This document shows, piece after piece, positions 34,131 through 46,200 of a stretch of 64,000 nucleotides of DNA. Source of the stretch: Spinacia oleracea (lineage: Eukaryota > Streptophyta > Magnoliopsida > Caryophyllales > Amaranthaceae). Within the stretch, counting starts at the first letter, position 1. Every line of letters begins with the position of its first letter. Both the position numbers and the translations under genes were made by a program. The stretch covers positions 17,198,001 through 17,262,000 of the forward strand of contig NC_079489.1 in assembly GCF_020520425.1 (NCBI RefSeq), written 5' to 3'. The notes beneath the pieces were generated by a model. The model was given only the letters and a program-made list of their open reading frames with translations. It was not told where the DNA came from and ran no database searches.

Positions 34131-37100
34131 TTAGATTCGTGTACCTCTTGGCAAGTTACGCTTATGTTTGGGACTGAGAAGGATGTTTCTAGCTTTTTGC
34201 AGCTCACTTATTGCTTCACTTATCTTCATCCGATCACGTGGTAAATGACTTGAGCAAGCAACTCCAATCTTTATCACCGACACCATGCACTCCTCTGTTT
34301 TTCGAAGCATTTCATGGGGTTTTGGTCCCCTTTTGTCAGGTTCGTCACTTTCATCCTCCATTAGTGTAGAGTCAACAATATGTAGCACTTGGTGAGGCAA
34401 TGCTGCCTTTGCAAACATATGGAGGTTGAAATCTTCCTTGAACATATTATCGGTTGGTCTCCTTTTTGTCATTAGCTCAAGCAGTAAGATTCCGTAACTG
34501 TATAGATCAGCTTCAGGGGATGCTTCACCTCCCAAGCCGTACTCTAGGACAAATAAAATTATATCCAAAGTTAAAACTCAAATACCTATACTTGCTTATA
34601 ATTTGTTAGTTTCTGTATCCTCAGTCCTTGATTAGTTTATCAATTTTCTTTTGATATTTGATTTCACAAAGCAAGGAGTTAATTATGATTAAATAAATTT
34701 CTTTGATGACAAAAAAGCTTCATGTTATATCCTAGAATTAGGGGAAAAAAAAAGTTTAGGTACAAAAAGAGGATAATATATGCTTTTGGTTATCTAATGA
34801 GCCAATTAAGATAAAGTTATTAAGATGTCATGAACTGAAGAAAAAATATACCCTTTAAGCAAAATAATTACCTGGAGCGGCATAGCCAACAGTCCCCCTG
34901 ACTCCAATTGAACTGCTTTGGTTTGGGTGGAGGGGTTGACCAAGAACCTTTGCTAACCCGAAATCTCCGACATGGGCAACCATGTCATTATCAAGCAATA
35001 TGTTGTTTGGTTTAAGGTCGCAGTGCACTATCGGGGTTTCACACTCACATTGGAGATAGTTGAGTGCATGAGCCACGTCAATGGCTATATTCACCCTTTG
35101 GAGAAGGCTCAGGTAACCACTTTTATATAACCATTTATCAAGACTTCCATTGGGCATGAACTCATAGACAAGAGCTTTGAAATCATTTCTTTTGAAGTCT
35201 ATACTTGAGCAAGCTGTTAGTATCCCAACCAGATTACGGTGACGAATATACCTTAATGCCTCACACTCTGCCATGAAACTCTTAGACCCACCTCGTTGTT
35301 GCAAGTTGAGTACTTTTACTGCCACTGTCTTTCCATCAAGAATCCCTTTGAAAACAGATCCAAAAGTACCCGAACCGAGTAGATTTTCTTGAGAAAATCC
35401 ATCTGTTGCTTTGAGTAGCATGTCATATGATACTTTCAAGAACCTCTCCTTTACTAGTGCGTCTGATGAAGAAGTAGATTTTCTTTTTTTGCTCTGACCT
35501 TTCAAGTATAGCCATATGCATATCGCCATGACCAACACCCCAACAAATGCACTAGCCGTTATAATTGTCAGCTTGAGAGCACGAGACATTCTCCTTTTCT
35601 TCCTTTCATTCTCCACACATCTTGGTAGGTGTAGCTTAGAACTTCCTCCACAAAGGTTTTTGTTACCAACAAAAGATGTTGCACTTGAATTTGCAAAAAC
35701 TCCTTTTGTTGGAACTCTTCCCTCGAAATTGTTGTGAGATAAGTTTAAGACTATCAACGGAAAAGTAGCAAAATATTCTGGAACGGGTCCAGAAAGATTG
35801 TTCTGAGAAAGATCAAGTTTCAAAAGGCTTTTTAAAGAGGCAAATGATGGAGGAATAAGACCATGGAAGAAATTATCTTCCATGTATAATTCTTGTAGAG
35901 CAGGTAAACTGCTAAAGACATCCGGAATACTCCCAAAAAATTTATTATTTGACATTGAAAACACTTCTAAATTTATTTGCTTGCTAATCTCCATAGTTAG
36001 AGGCCCTTGAAAATGATTTTGATCTAACCATAATTGAATGAAGTTTGTAGTTTTTGCAAACAGCTCAATGGGTAAGGAACCATTGAATTGATTATATGAT
36101 AAATACAAGTATAACAAGTTTGCACAATTACCAAGGCTTGAAGGTACTCTGCCTTGCAACTTATTTTCATAAAAATTGAGATTGCTCAAATGCGATAAAT
36201 TTCCGAATGAACTGGGAATTTCACCTGTTAGTCTATTGAAACTTAGATCTAGAATCTCTAGATTTTGAAGCTCCCCAAGATCTCGAGGAACGGTTCCTGT
36301 TAGGCCACTTGATTTCATGGATAAAATCCTAAGATTGTTTAGATTACCAAGACCTACAGGGATTCCTCCAGTGACTTGATTTCCTTCAATCCAAATCTCA
36401 ATTAAATTGGTTGAAAGATTAGCCAGAACTTTTGGAACTAATCCTGTGAATTGGTTGTTCCCCACATCCAGGCTTTCCAATTTGCTACAGTTAACTAGTT
36501 TAGTAATAAAGTTGATGTCTCCTGATAAATTATTATTACTAATGACTAGCCTTTGCAGGTTATAGAGGTGGCCAAAATGTAGATTGGAAATGGTGCCTTT
36601 GAAGTAGTTGTTTGATAACTCAATGGATCGAAGACTTGTGAGGTTATGTATGGAGATTGGTAATGGCCCCGAAAAATAGTTATAAGCAAGTTGTAGATAT
36701 TGTAATTGAGGAAGTGTTAAGGCTATATGTGGCGGAATACTTCCTCGCAATTGGTTGTAAGCCAAGTACAATATCTGAAGAGAGGAGAGATTGAAGATGG
36801 ACGGGGGAATTATACCTGACAGTTGATTCATAGACAAGTCTAATATTTGAAGCGAGGAGAGGTTAGAGATGGACGGGGGAATTATACCTGAGAGTTGATT
36901 TGTTGAGAGCTCCAAACTAGTTAAGTTGGTCAACTTAGGAATGTTGTCCGGAATAGGACCTGTAAATGCATTTGTGTGGCCCTTAATACGTACCAAAGAT
37001 GTAAGATTCAGTATCAGTTTAAAGATAGGCCCAGAGAGTTTATTTTTGTGAAGCCAAAGCCATTTGAGGTTGGACAACGCTCCTAATTCCATCGGAAGTT

Positions 37101-37599
37101 CACCTTCTAGATTGTTGATAGCAAGAGAAAGATTTTGTAAGTTGATGCAACTTGATAAACTGGCTGGAATTCCTCCACTGAGGGTGTTGTTAGGAAGATA
37201 TAGTGATTGTAGCCTCAAAAGACGGCCGATTTCAGGGGGAATTGAGCCATGTAGGCTATTACTGTCAAGCCAAATGATATTTAGAAAACTAAGGTTCCCT
37301 ATGAAGGGTGATATGGTTCCTGACAAACCTCTACCAAACAGCTTTAGGCCAGTTACTCTTTTATGTTTGCGGCCGCAAATGACACCCTCCCATAAACAAT
37401 GGTGAAGAGAGTGATTCCATGAGCTTAAAACTCCGTTGGGATGAAGATCGATTAATTGACTCTTGATTGCTAGCAATGCCATATAGTCTGTTTCGTTACT
37501 AATGGCATTAGCTACTCTAAGTGGATGTGGCTGCATTGCAATTACAACAACCAAGAGGATAACAGCTGCTTGTGTGTATAACAGAGGTTGTGGCTTCAT
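34131..37599 (-). CDS. LRR receptor-like kinase, subfamily XII (EFR/Xa21/FLS2-like), apparently intact
   Basis: Two exons: 37599-34872 and 34543-34131, with intron GT...AG of 328 bp (donor CCAG|GTAATT, acceptor CCTAG|AGTACG). They join in frame at the conserved AAPE|Y position and give 1046 aa. Order: signal peptide (residues 1-31), LRRNT cap with C68/C75 (SSWNHSLHHCLWEGVICG), about 22 LRRs to about residue 625, C-terminal cap (NLCGG), transmembrane segment about 675-699, and a kinase. The kinase has glycine loop GSGTFGSV (741-748), VAVK lysine 762, HCD at 859-861 and DFG at 879-881; C before D makes it a non-RD kinase. Non-RD LRR-XII kinases are plasma-membrane immune receptors (EFR, FLS2, Xa21) working with BAK1-type co-receptors. 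The ligand cannot be told from sequence. All catalytic motifs are present and no frameshift is seen. Confidence 0.92.
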
Positions 37600-37648
37600 T
37601 TTCTCTTCTTTTGTATTATTTGGTGATTTTTAGCTTCCTTTCTTACTC

Positions 37649-37657
37649 TATATATAG
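37649..37657 (-). promoter_or_regulatory. TATA box of the LRR-XII kinase
   Basis: TATATATAG on the minus strand, about 50 bp upstream of the ATG at 37599, which implies a short leader. Confidence 0.55.
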
Positions 37658-37888
37658 ATATTTAAGCAATATAGTACTCCATTAAATTTGTCGTCAACTT
37701 CTTTCTGTTGTTTAACATCAAGAGTATACAAATAATGCAGTCGTCGTTTACTTTCGAATTTGAAAATGATATTCCATTTGTGTGGTTGTTTACTTGTATG
37801 GAAAAACATCTTAATGTGAAATACTCTTTCTGAGTTTGAAATAAGTTCTCATTTCTCTAACATACAAATTTTAGGAGAGAGTATATAG

Positions 37889-37970
37889 TACAATTTCATT
37901 GACTTTGGCGAGTAAAGGAGGTTAGGCTCTACAATTTCATTGACTTTGGTGAGTAAAGGACGTTAGGCTT
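37889..37970. repeat. 41-bp tandem duplication upstream of the kinase gene
   Basis: TACAATTTCATTGACTTTGG starts at 37889 and 37930. The units differ by three or so bases. It lies about 300 bp upstream of the kinase ATG. Confidence 0.8.
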
Positions 37971-38038
37971 TCTTTGTAACATAAAGAGATCGAAAAAGAG
38001 ACGAAACTGATAAGTTAGTTGAAATTGAAAAGATAGTA

Positions 38039-38362
38039 CTCCCTCCGTATTTTTTCAAGAGATACACTTGTCTTTTTCGGCCGTATTTATTTAAGAGATA
38101 CACTTGCCATTTTTAGTAACTTATCAACCCCACCATCTAATTAAATAATACATCTAATATACCCTATCACCCACCATCCTATGAAACAAATATTTTCATA
38201 AACCCACCCCACCCTCCACCTACCAAAATGACATGGTCCCACATATTTAATTATTAAAATATCTATCCAACCCCACTTGCTTTATTATTTTATTTCATTC
38301 AATTATTCTTCTTAATACCCGTACCCGACCAAGTGTATCTCTTAAAAAAAATACGGAGGGAG
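38039..38362. mobile_element. Stowaway-like MITE, 324 bp
   Basis: Left CTCCCTCCGTATTTTTTCAA and right TTAAAAAAAATACGGAGGGAG are inverted repeats, continuing with AGAGATACACTTG/CAAGTGTATCTCT. TA flanks on both sides. The TIR-proximal 45 bp is duplicated in tandem on the left. Confidence 0.9.
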
Positions 38363-38881
38363 TAGTTGAACTGATAAGGTGTTCACCTGACAATGAATTT
38401 GAAGGTTGTACGAAGTATGAAACAAGTAAAAATATACATGAATTAAACGCTTGTAGATTGATAGAATTTTGTTTCGTAATTTAATTCAATAAGTATACGT
38501 TATATTTAGATTTCTTTACGTCATCTGATTTTTTACCAGCTTTTTTTTTTTTTTTTGAGGGAGATTTTTACCAGTCAGTCATGATAGAAAAAGTACTATA
38601 ACACGTTAGCATACTCAAAATTCTATTATTTCTCATATTAAAAAATAAAATAGTTTAAATGAAAAAGGCAAAAGAATTTGAAGTTACAAGTGTTGCGAAC
38701 TTGCAACCATTTATTGAGATGAAATTAAGTGAGTTTGAATTATGATGCAGTGTCTTAGGAGTATTATTGAAGTCTAATATGGCGGCGTTGGCGAGCCTTG
38801 TTTTGGGCCCGGATACAGGAACAATGAAGGAGACGTTATTTAACTTTTCCGGATAAAGTTGACTACTGTACTTAATAAATA

Positions 38882-39139
38882 CTTCCTCCGTCTTTTAATA
38901 CTCGCAACGTTTGTTAGTTTTACGCATGTCAATGCACAACTTTGATTATTTATATCTTAAATTTTTTTATGCAAAAATTATAAAAAGTTGATATTTTGAA
39001 AATACATATCGAGACGAATCTAACAAGATCCCACATGACTATGTTTTATCTTATATAAAAAATACTACGAATAGTCAAAGTAGATTATATGAATAGTGGT
39101 AAAAGTCCAAACGTTGCGAGTATTAAAAGACGGAGGAAG
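38882..39139. mobile_element. Stowaway-like MITE, 258 bp
   Basis: Left CTTCCTCCGTCTTTTAATAC and right GTATTAAAAGACGGAGGAAG are perfect inverted repeats continuing into TCGCAACGTTTG. TA on both flanks. Confidence 0.9.
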
Positions 39140-39299
39140 TACGAAGTATCTTAATAAATTAAGTCAATGTATTTAGTCTTCAAATCTTCACCTCTCATTA
39201 TGCGAAACATCTATCATGCACAGATTAAGTACACACAAATGAACTTTTTTGGTAACGGGTTGCTAGTTTGGAAGATTGGATAGGTGGTCTTTAGTACAT

Positions 39300-39534
39300 T
39301 TTTTCCCTCTGTCCTTAAAAGAAGATTATCCCAAATAATATTTTTCATTTTATTAAAAGAAAAAAAAAGGCGAAAGGAAAGCAAGTGGGTTGGTAGTTTT
39401 ATTATTTTGCTAATTTAAATAATTAAATGTGAGAGGAAACATGTGAGGATTACATACTATAAATGACATGGGACAAACTCAAAAAGACATACTAAAAAGA
39501 AAATTAGGAGAATTTTTTATAGGGATGGAGGAAG
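39300..39534. mobile_element. Degenerate Stowaway-like MITE
   Basis: Left TTTTCCCTCTGTCCTTAAAA and right TTTTTTATAGGGATGGAGGAAG are approximate inverted repeats. A TA follows the right end. The left boundary is not sharp. Confidence 0.55.
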
Positions 39535-39887
39535 TATCTTTATTTGTATTTGTAAAATTTTAATGTGTATTTTTAGACTTTCAATCAAGCTTCTATTTCT
39601 CCTACGTTTTTAAGTATTAGCAATTCAGTGTCTCTAGTCCTTTAAGTCACTGCAGTGCATTCTTTTTATCTCATTAATCTAAATCTTTCATATTAGTCGT
39701 CAACAAATCAACAATGATAGTTCCCAATACATTATCAACATGAAAACTATACTAGTCTTTCTTAAATAATTTTACTAGGGGGGGGAGTAAAAGTCTTGAT
39801 ATAGTAACCAGTCAAAGGAGAAATCACATTACGATGGTACGTAAAATAGTTAGCATTTAGTCAGTTTAATTTATACTCGCACGTAGG

Positions 39888-40093
39888 ATGTTGAGTGTGG
39901 AGTTATACCCGTTCTTCCAAGAGGTTAACTTGGAGCATATACCAAGACAATGGAACAAGACGACGGATTGTATGGCTAAGAAGGCAAGGACCCTTGAAGA
40001 CGAAGTCAATATAACTATACATTTTCCCATTCCTCCTAGTTATTGTATTCAACTTTATTTGTATAACTGTAATAGGCTAAAGGCCATGACTTG
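39888..40093 (+). pseudogene. LINE RNase H C-terminal fragment
   Basis: The 68-codon frame contains FQEVNLEHIPRQWNKTTDCM followed by AKKAR. This resembles the HxxREQNxxADxLAK end of the RNase H domain in plant L1 ORF2 and related proteins. It is isolated, with no other LINE domain beside it. Confidence 0.5.
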
Positions 40094-40219
40094 ATTTAAT
40101 CTATTCAAGGTTTCCGTTTTCAACCAAAATGAAAAACTAAATAGCATCACATCATTGAATTAATTAATTTCTTCAGTGAATTAAATCGTAGACATCCATT
40201 TCATGATTTCAGTTCCATA

Positions 40220-41130
40220 TTGTTATAAATTAAGGACCTTTTAGGCTTGAATGTTGATTTGTATGACAATTTGATGTTTGAATAATGAGAAAAAATAATT
40301 AAAGAAATTAAAACACACACAAAGATTTAAGGTGGTTCACTCTTCAATGAGCTACATCCACCATGGGGGAGAGTTTGGAGCTTGTATTACTCTTCAATGG
40401 AGAAAGGATTACAAAGAGGAATTCTCAAAGGTGAAGAAGATAGAATTCTATGTATGCTTAGATCTAGGGTTTCAACCTCACTTGTGTTTCTCTCTCTTAA
40501 TTCTGAAAAACTCATTACATTTGGTATTTATAGTGTTAGACATCAAACCAATCTAAGGGACAAGAAAAGGCCACGTCGATTGAAACTTGCGGAGAAGAAA
40601 ACAGTTTACCCGCAGAGTTCGGTCGAACCTTTAAAGGGTTCGGCTAAACCAAGGTCAGGTTCGACCGAACTTACCCAAAAAGTTCGGGCGAACCTCCAAA
40701 ATCATAGCTACTGATCTCTTCAGGTTCGGCCGAACATTCTAAGAGTTCGGCCGAACTTCCAGTAGGTTCGGCCGTACCTCCAGCAGGTTCGGCCGAACTT
40801 CCCTTGTTGCGTGACAGCTTCTCGTAAAATGGTCATAACTCCCTCATTTCTCATCTAAAATGAGCTTATGACCAGGCGTTGGAAAGCTATTGAGCCAAGC
40901 TTTCACCTCCAACTTGAATCAACTCAATCTAATGAGTAGATCATGAGATATGTCCATTTGAAGTCAGACCTTCCACTATAACACCTTAACATCCTTCAAG
41001 GAAGATTCGAGGCACACATAACACATACTTCATAACTTACTACATTTGGGAATTGATATTGATTACAAACAACCTCATAACTCATAAGCATTATAGCGGA
41101 TCTCACTATTGGCAATTACCATTGATCAGA
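40220..41130. repeat. LTR-like segment with palindromic GGTTCGGCCGAACC repeats
   Basis: The stretch AAGATTTAAGGTGGTTCACTC followed by tandem GGTTCGGCCGAAC units (40612-40805) has the feel of a retrotransposon LTR, perhaps a solo or truncated copy. I could not define terminal TG...CA with a target duplication. The two overlapping plus-strand open frames here are not called as genes. Confidence 0.35.
40612..40805. repeat. Array of GTTCGGCCGAAC palindromes
   Basis: About eight GTTCGG.CGAAC units, several of them perfect 12-bp palindromes, separated by 8-30 bp of variable sequence such as TTCCAGTAG and CTCCAGCAG. Confidence 0.8.
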
Positions 41131-41713
41131 TGCTTTAGATGCTTACATCTTGGAGAATTCGCTCACTCTTATCTGATTTGAGTATAAATAATGTTACATT
41201 GCATATGCATGCAGAAGAACTACAGTAGTACACACATTGACAGGATTCGATCCCTCTCATAGTCTCATTTAGCCATGTCAAATATGTGTATATAGTGGCG
41301 GATGTTCTACATGGCTCGGGTGGACCCGGTCCCCCGTCTTCAAAATTTTGTTGCATATTTTTAGTTACGGCCCCCCTAAAATTTATGTATACTCCGTAAT
41401 AGTATAAATTACATACTATATTGCTCGATTTTTCTATTGCCTCCACCTTGTAAAAGTGTCCAAGATCCGTCGATGTGTATATTGATCTAGTTGTAACTTG
41501 TAAGACATTGCGTCAAACATTTATTATCAGTAATAGGTCACTTTTGACATATTTCAATTTTCATGATGTTGTGTTGCTATGAAATTTACGACATTTCTAA
41601 CATCTTTTGTTAATGAATTTATATTACGTAATTTAGTGTGTTGTTCGATTATTTTGAGTAACACTTGTGAATTGTGATTTACTCTGTAAATTGATCGAAA
41701 TAAAATTAATTAC
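41131..41713. other. Intergenic sequence left of the Tat element
   Basis: A stretch at 41290-41400 (GGCGGATGTTCTACATGGCT, later GGCCCCCCTAAAATTTATG) resembles the end of a degraded mobile element. Nothing can be assigned firmly. Confidence 0.35.
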
Positions 41714-42243
41714 TGTTCCGGCGGCGGACTCGGAACAGGAAAAGGATGACTGACTCCCGACTGAGGTTGCTGACTGGATCCTGCACAGTGAAGCCGTTAA
41801 CTAGCCTCGGGGGTGATCCGAGAATTACCCCTCCGATGCTTAAGTCAGATTATGCTGGTAGCTCTGTAATAAATGCTCATAAGAATGATTGGATTGGAAT
41901 TGCGTACCTTTGGCATTGATGGGGGTCCGTATATATAGACGGGTTATTTGTACGGAGGACCCGGGTTATTACCCGTTGGTTCCGGATCCTCCCTTTCGGC
42001 TCTGATAGGCAGATGATGTCAGAGAACTGCCGACTGGGTTTGTAAACCCTGGATGCCGACTGCACCTTTGGTGCTTCTTGTGAGTATATGTCTATGTTAC
42101 AGCTGTTATGGGTTGTCCTACCGGCATACCGGTAGGGCTACCCGTACAACTAGCCCCCTCAGAGTGACTACAGCTGGTTTTTACGGTCTGTAGTTGCTCT
42201 GATAAAAAGAAAAAAGCGAAAGCTGGGGTAAGCCCCCTATACA
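41714..42243 (-). repeat. 3' LTR of the Tat element
   Basis: 530 bp, offset exactly 11355 from the other LTR. The 62-codon minus-strand open frame seen in both LTRs is not treated as a gene. Confidence 0.93.
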
Positions 42244-42262
42244 ACTAGCCCCCTCGGGGACG
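42244..42262 (-). promoter_or_regulatory. Polypurine tract region of the Tat element
   Basis: The minus strand reads CCCCGAGGGGGCTAGT directly before the 3' LTR. The G-rich run is in the expected place for plus-strand priming. Confidence 0.55.
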
Positions 42263-42454
42263 ATCAACACCCCACGGGTGTGATTGTTCTGTAGATGGTT
42301 GTTTTACAGTGCGGTTTTTAGCTCAATACTTGTTCTGATGTCACGACTAGCCCCCATTAGGACAAGGATTGATTGCTTTAAGTGGAAGGTTTTTTGTATG
42401 CCGGCTGCCCATGTTTGTGTTTGATTCTCTTGGCTGACTGTTATCCTTGATTTC

Positions 42455-42692
42455 TTTGAATGACTAGTCCCCTTGAGTTTCTAGGCTGACTAGCCCCCTT
42501 GACTTTTTAGGCTGACTAGCCCTCTTGACTTTATTAGGCTGACTAGCCCCCTTGACTTTTTAGGCTGACTAGCCCCCTTGACTTTTTAGGCTGACTAGCC
42601 CCCTTGACTTTATTAGGCTGACTAGCCCCCTTGACTTTATTAGGCTGACTAGCCCCCTTGACTTTATTAGGCTGACTAGCCCCCTTGACTGA
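42455..42692. repeat. 27-28-bp minisatellite in the Tat 3' region
   Basis: About eight units of GGCTGACTAGCCCCCTTGAC followed by TTTATTA or TTTTTA, nearly identical to each other. The unit core CTAGCCCCCT also occurs in the LTR and next to the polypurine tract, so the array may have grown from that sequence. Confidence 0.9.
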
Positions 42693-42834
42693 CACGTGGT
42701 GACGGTTCATTTTTCTTTATGCGCGTGGCGGGAGATTTTGAAAAGTGTTTTGGACACGTGTCGGCCATCCGACAAGTGTGGGGAGTTGTGATATTTTCAA
42801 CCGCCCATATCTGCTTCTTGTCGTTTCAACTTCC

Positions 42835-42855
42835 TTTCGTTCTTTTAAATAACCG
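42835..42855 (+). promoter_or_regulatory. Possible TATA element for the antisense gene
   Basis: TCTTTTAAATAACCG contains a TATA-like TTTAAATAA about 395 bp upstream of the antisense ATG at 43243, followed by a pyrimidine-rich leader. Weak evidence. Confidence 0.3.
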
Positions 42856-43242
42856 TTTCTTCTTTTTTTTTTCTTCATTTCCGCTCTTTCTTATTTTCCT
42901 TTGCCAATTTTCGCGCTGCCAATTTGCTCTCTTTCTCTCTCTTGTTTTTCCTCTTAATTTTTGTCCGTTTCTTCCTGCCGTACTTTTCCGTTGGGGTTTG
43001 GTTGTCTCTCTTGGTAAGTTTTGAACTTAGTCTGGTTTTTTTTTTTAGGTTGTCTGCTGTTTTGTTAAGGTTTGGCTGTCTGATTTTCTCGTGTTGCTCT
43101 TTCAGTTGGGTTGTTTGAGGGACTTTGCAGCTGTTTGAGAGTGAATTTCCAGAATTAGGTACGGTTTCTGGTCTTACTTTCTCTTTTTGTCGGGTGTTTA
43201 TGTTCTTTGCTTGCATGCGTTTTGAGTGGGGGTAGCCAAAAC

Positions 43243-46200
43243 ATGACTGGTAGGGTTGGGGTTAGTAACGTGATAGATCTGTCAGACACAAGTAGCGATT
43301 CTGGTATAGAACTAAATATGGACGGGAATACGGCCGGTAGTAATGCTAAGAATGCTGGGTGGGGGGTAAAATCGAACACGCCACCTCCTTTTGCGGAGTT
43401 TATGGGTGGGAATCCTGTTACCGGCCCTTTTATACCCATGACTGCGGCTCAGTTTACTCGCTCACAACAGCTACATGGCCTGCGGGCACGAATGGAGAGA
43501 GAGCTTAGGCCGAATGAGCATAACGTGCCGGCTGGGGAGCCGATATTAGACGTAGATCCGATTTCGGTTAGGTACCATTTGCGGGATTATCGGGAATTTA
43601 CTCAGCCTGGCGGCTCTGGTCTTGGGGAGTACGGTACTAACATCGGCAATATATATGTTTCTAGGGTCATGCCGTCAGACGCCGAACCGTCTACAAGTAA
43701 TCGACGGGCCGGGAAGGATCCTGCCGTCCATGATGCGGGTGAGGTTGATGCCGCCGTTAGTGGTGATGTGCCTTCCACCCCTGGCGACTCCATACTGGAG
43801 TCTTCTGAGTCTGGGTCTCCCGGGCTAAGGGCGCCGCCCATTGCCGACTCTGATGAAGATGAGGAGGATGCTGCGATTTTGCAGCAAGTGTTTGAAGAAG
43901 AGGCCTTGGACGCCGATGTGAATTTCAAAGGTGAGGCTGCCGCGTTCTTGGTTCCGGCCCCTCCTCCTAATGATTCTGCTGCCCTCACCACTGAGATAGA
44001 TAGTGACTTTGTAAAAGAGGCCGCTGCCAACCGGCATTCTGAGGTTGGTGGTCGCTTTTTGGGTTTACCTGAGGGCTACAAGTTGACTGTGCCGAAAGAA
44101 GAGCAAACGGTGGCCGACTGTCCCGTAGGTCATGTTGTTGTATACACGAAGATGTTCGACTATGGGTTGCGCTTTCCCTTGCACCCGTTCATTGAGAAGG
44201 TTCTGCGGGCCTGGAATGTCGGCCTCGTTCAATTATCGCCCATAGTTATTCGCAATCTGGTTGCGTACACTTGGTTATTTTCATTCAAACAGTGGCCCTT
44301 GACCCTCAACCTTTTCAAAAAACTGCACTGGCTGAAGCGTGATGGGAAAGATACCGGCTGGTGGACGATCTTTACCAAGAGTCAGCGTCAGACTGTGAGC
44401 CCCCGGCTCTCCAGCTGCAAGGACTGGAAGGACCACTTCTATTTCATGGCTGTTCCCGAAGATTACCCCCTTCGGCGTACATTCTACCAGCCTAAACCTA
44501 GGATGGAACAATTTGACCAAGCCGACCTTGGGCCCCGAGAGCAACGTGCGTACGACAGGCTGCTGGTTGACTATGTTGACGTTGGGCTGTCTAAGCCTAA
44601 AACCTTGCCGGCTTTTTGGCTTCCTCCTGCCGGTTATATTCTTAGTCCTGCCGCTTTGGGCGCAGTCGGTCTTGCACCTACACATCCCCTTGGTAAATGC
44701 AGTTGTTTGCCTGCACTCGTTATCTGCTGTATTTGTTTATATTTCTTGGATCTCTGTTGTGTCGTGTTGCGTTTGTTAAAAAAAAAATTCTGACTTCCTC
44801 GTTCATTTATTTATTTATTTATATTATTTTTCTTAGGGCACCATCTTTTAAACAAGGCTTCACTCGGCCTTGACAAGAATTGGAGGGTTGCTGAACAGTG
44901 TCCGGCGGGTCCTGCTGAGAAATATTACACTGTTTCTACTTTCTGCGCGAAAGCTTGTCGTGGTCGGTCAGCCAGCTTTGTGACTCCTTCTGCCGTTGTG
45001 GACCGAGGTGTTGTTCCTCGCGTTGTTCGAACAAAGGTTCCGGCAGCTGACCAGGCTACATCCTCAGCCCAAGACGAAATGACTACTGGCAGGTTTGCTT
45101 CTCTTCCTACCGGTCGGGGGGGACATGCTACTCGGAAGAGGTCTTCCAGCCAGGCGAAGGCCAGTTCTCCCAAACGGTCAAAAAATGACGCTGCGAAGAC
45201 AGCGCAAGAGAAGGTGAAAGACGTCTACGCCAGCGTCGACAAGCCCTTGCAGACATCTGGCGCTGGAAAGAAGATTGCTGAACAGCCTGCTCAGTCGGTT
45301 GAGATTTTGGATGCTGACCTTTTGTCCAAATTGAACCGGAAGCAGGTGTTGAGCGATTTGATTAGCGACCCGATCCATCCTGCGCCTGTGTCGAGGCATA
45401 GCCCTTCCATGAACCGGTCTGCCAGCTCGGCCTCTAAGTATGGGGTTATAGTTCGTTCTGGGGGGGTTCATCGAGGACAAAACTGTTGTGCTATCTCCGG
45501 ATATTCTTGCCGGTCTAGCCGCTGCTCCCGGTCATGCTGAAGAGCACTGGCAGCCGCAGAATGATGTTCTGAGGGGTGAGTCTATCCTTTTTGACCGTCC
45601 TAAAGACGGAGGTACACTGGGCTACCGGTCTCTGCGCCAAGTTGTTACACCCGCCGACGGTACGCCCCAGGAGATTGAGACGCCGGCTGCACAGTTGATG
45701 CATGACCTGTACTCGGTATTTTACTTCCCTCTTTGACTTGCTTGTTTTTTATACTTGCTTTTATTTTCGGCTCTGAGCGATTTTACTTTCCTCAGGTGAC
45801 GCAATCTGCTACCGAGCTTGTGGCGTGCTATCGGAGCTATCAGCGTCGTTTAAAACGATCGCAAGCTGAGAAAGAGAAGCTTCAGACGGACCTTGCTGAA
45901 TCGGTCAGGACTGAAGGTGACTGCCGGAAGGAGATTGCGAGACTTGAGCTGGATGTTATTGCCGCAGGCAATAGGAAGGCTGAACTAGAGCTTCTTCCAG
46001 CCAAGTTGACGGCCGAAGAGCAGAAGACGGCTGAGCTGCAGATCAAGCTGGATGCGGCGCTGCAGGCGGCCCAAGATGCTGAGAAAGCTGCTAAGGATGA
46101 TCGCAAGGCTGTGGCGCTGAAGGCTGTGCAGAAATTCATGAAGTCTGACTTCTACTGCGAGGAGATGAAGGGGCGCTACAATGGTGGGTGGACTGCAGCT

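Noticed and set aside
41877-42065. 62-codon minus-strand frame occurring in both Tat LTRs
   Set aside because: Identical only because the LTRs are identical; no sign of a gene.
42719-43118. Plus-strand frames upstream of the antisense gene as an extra first exon
   Set aside because: Pyrimidine-rich low-complexity translations with no domain; the ATG at 43243 gives a better start, so this is treated as leader.
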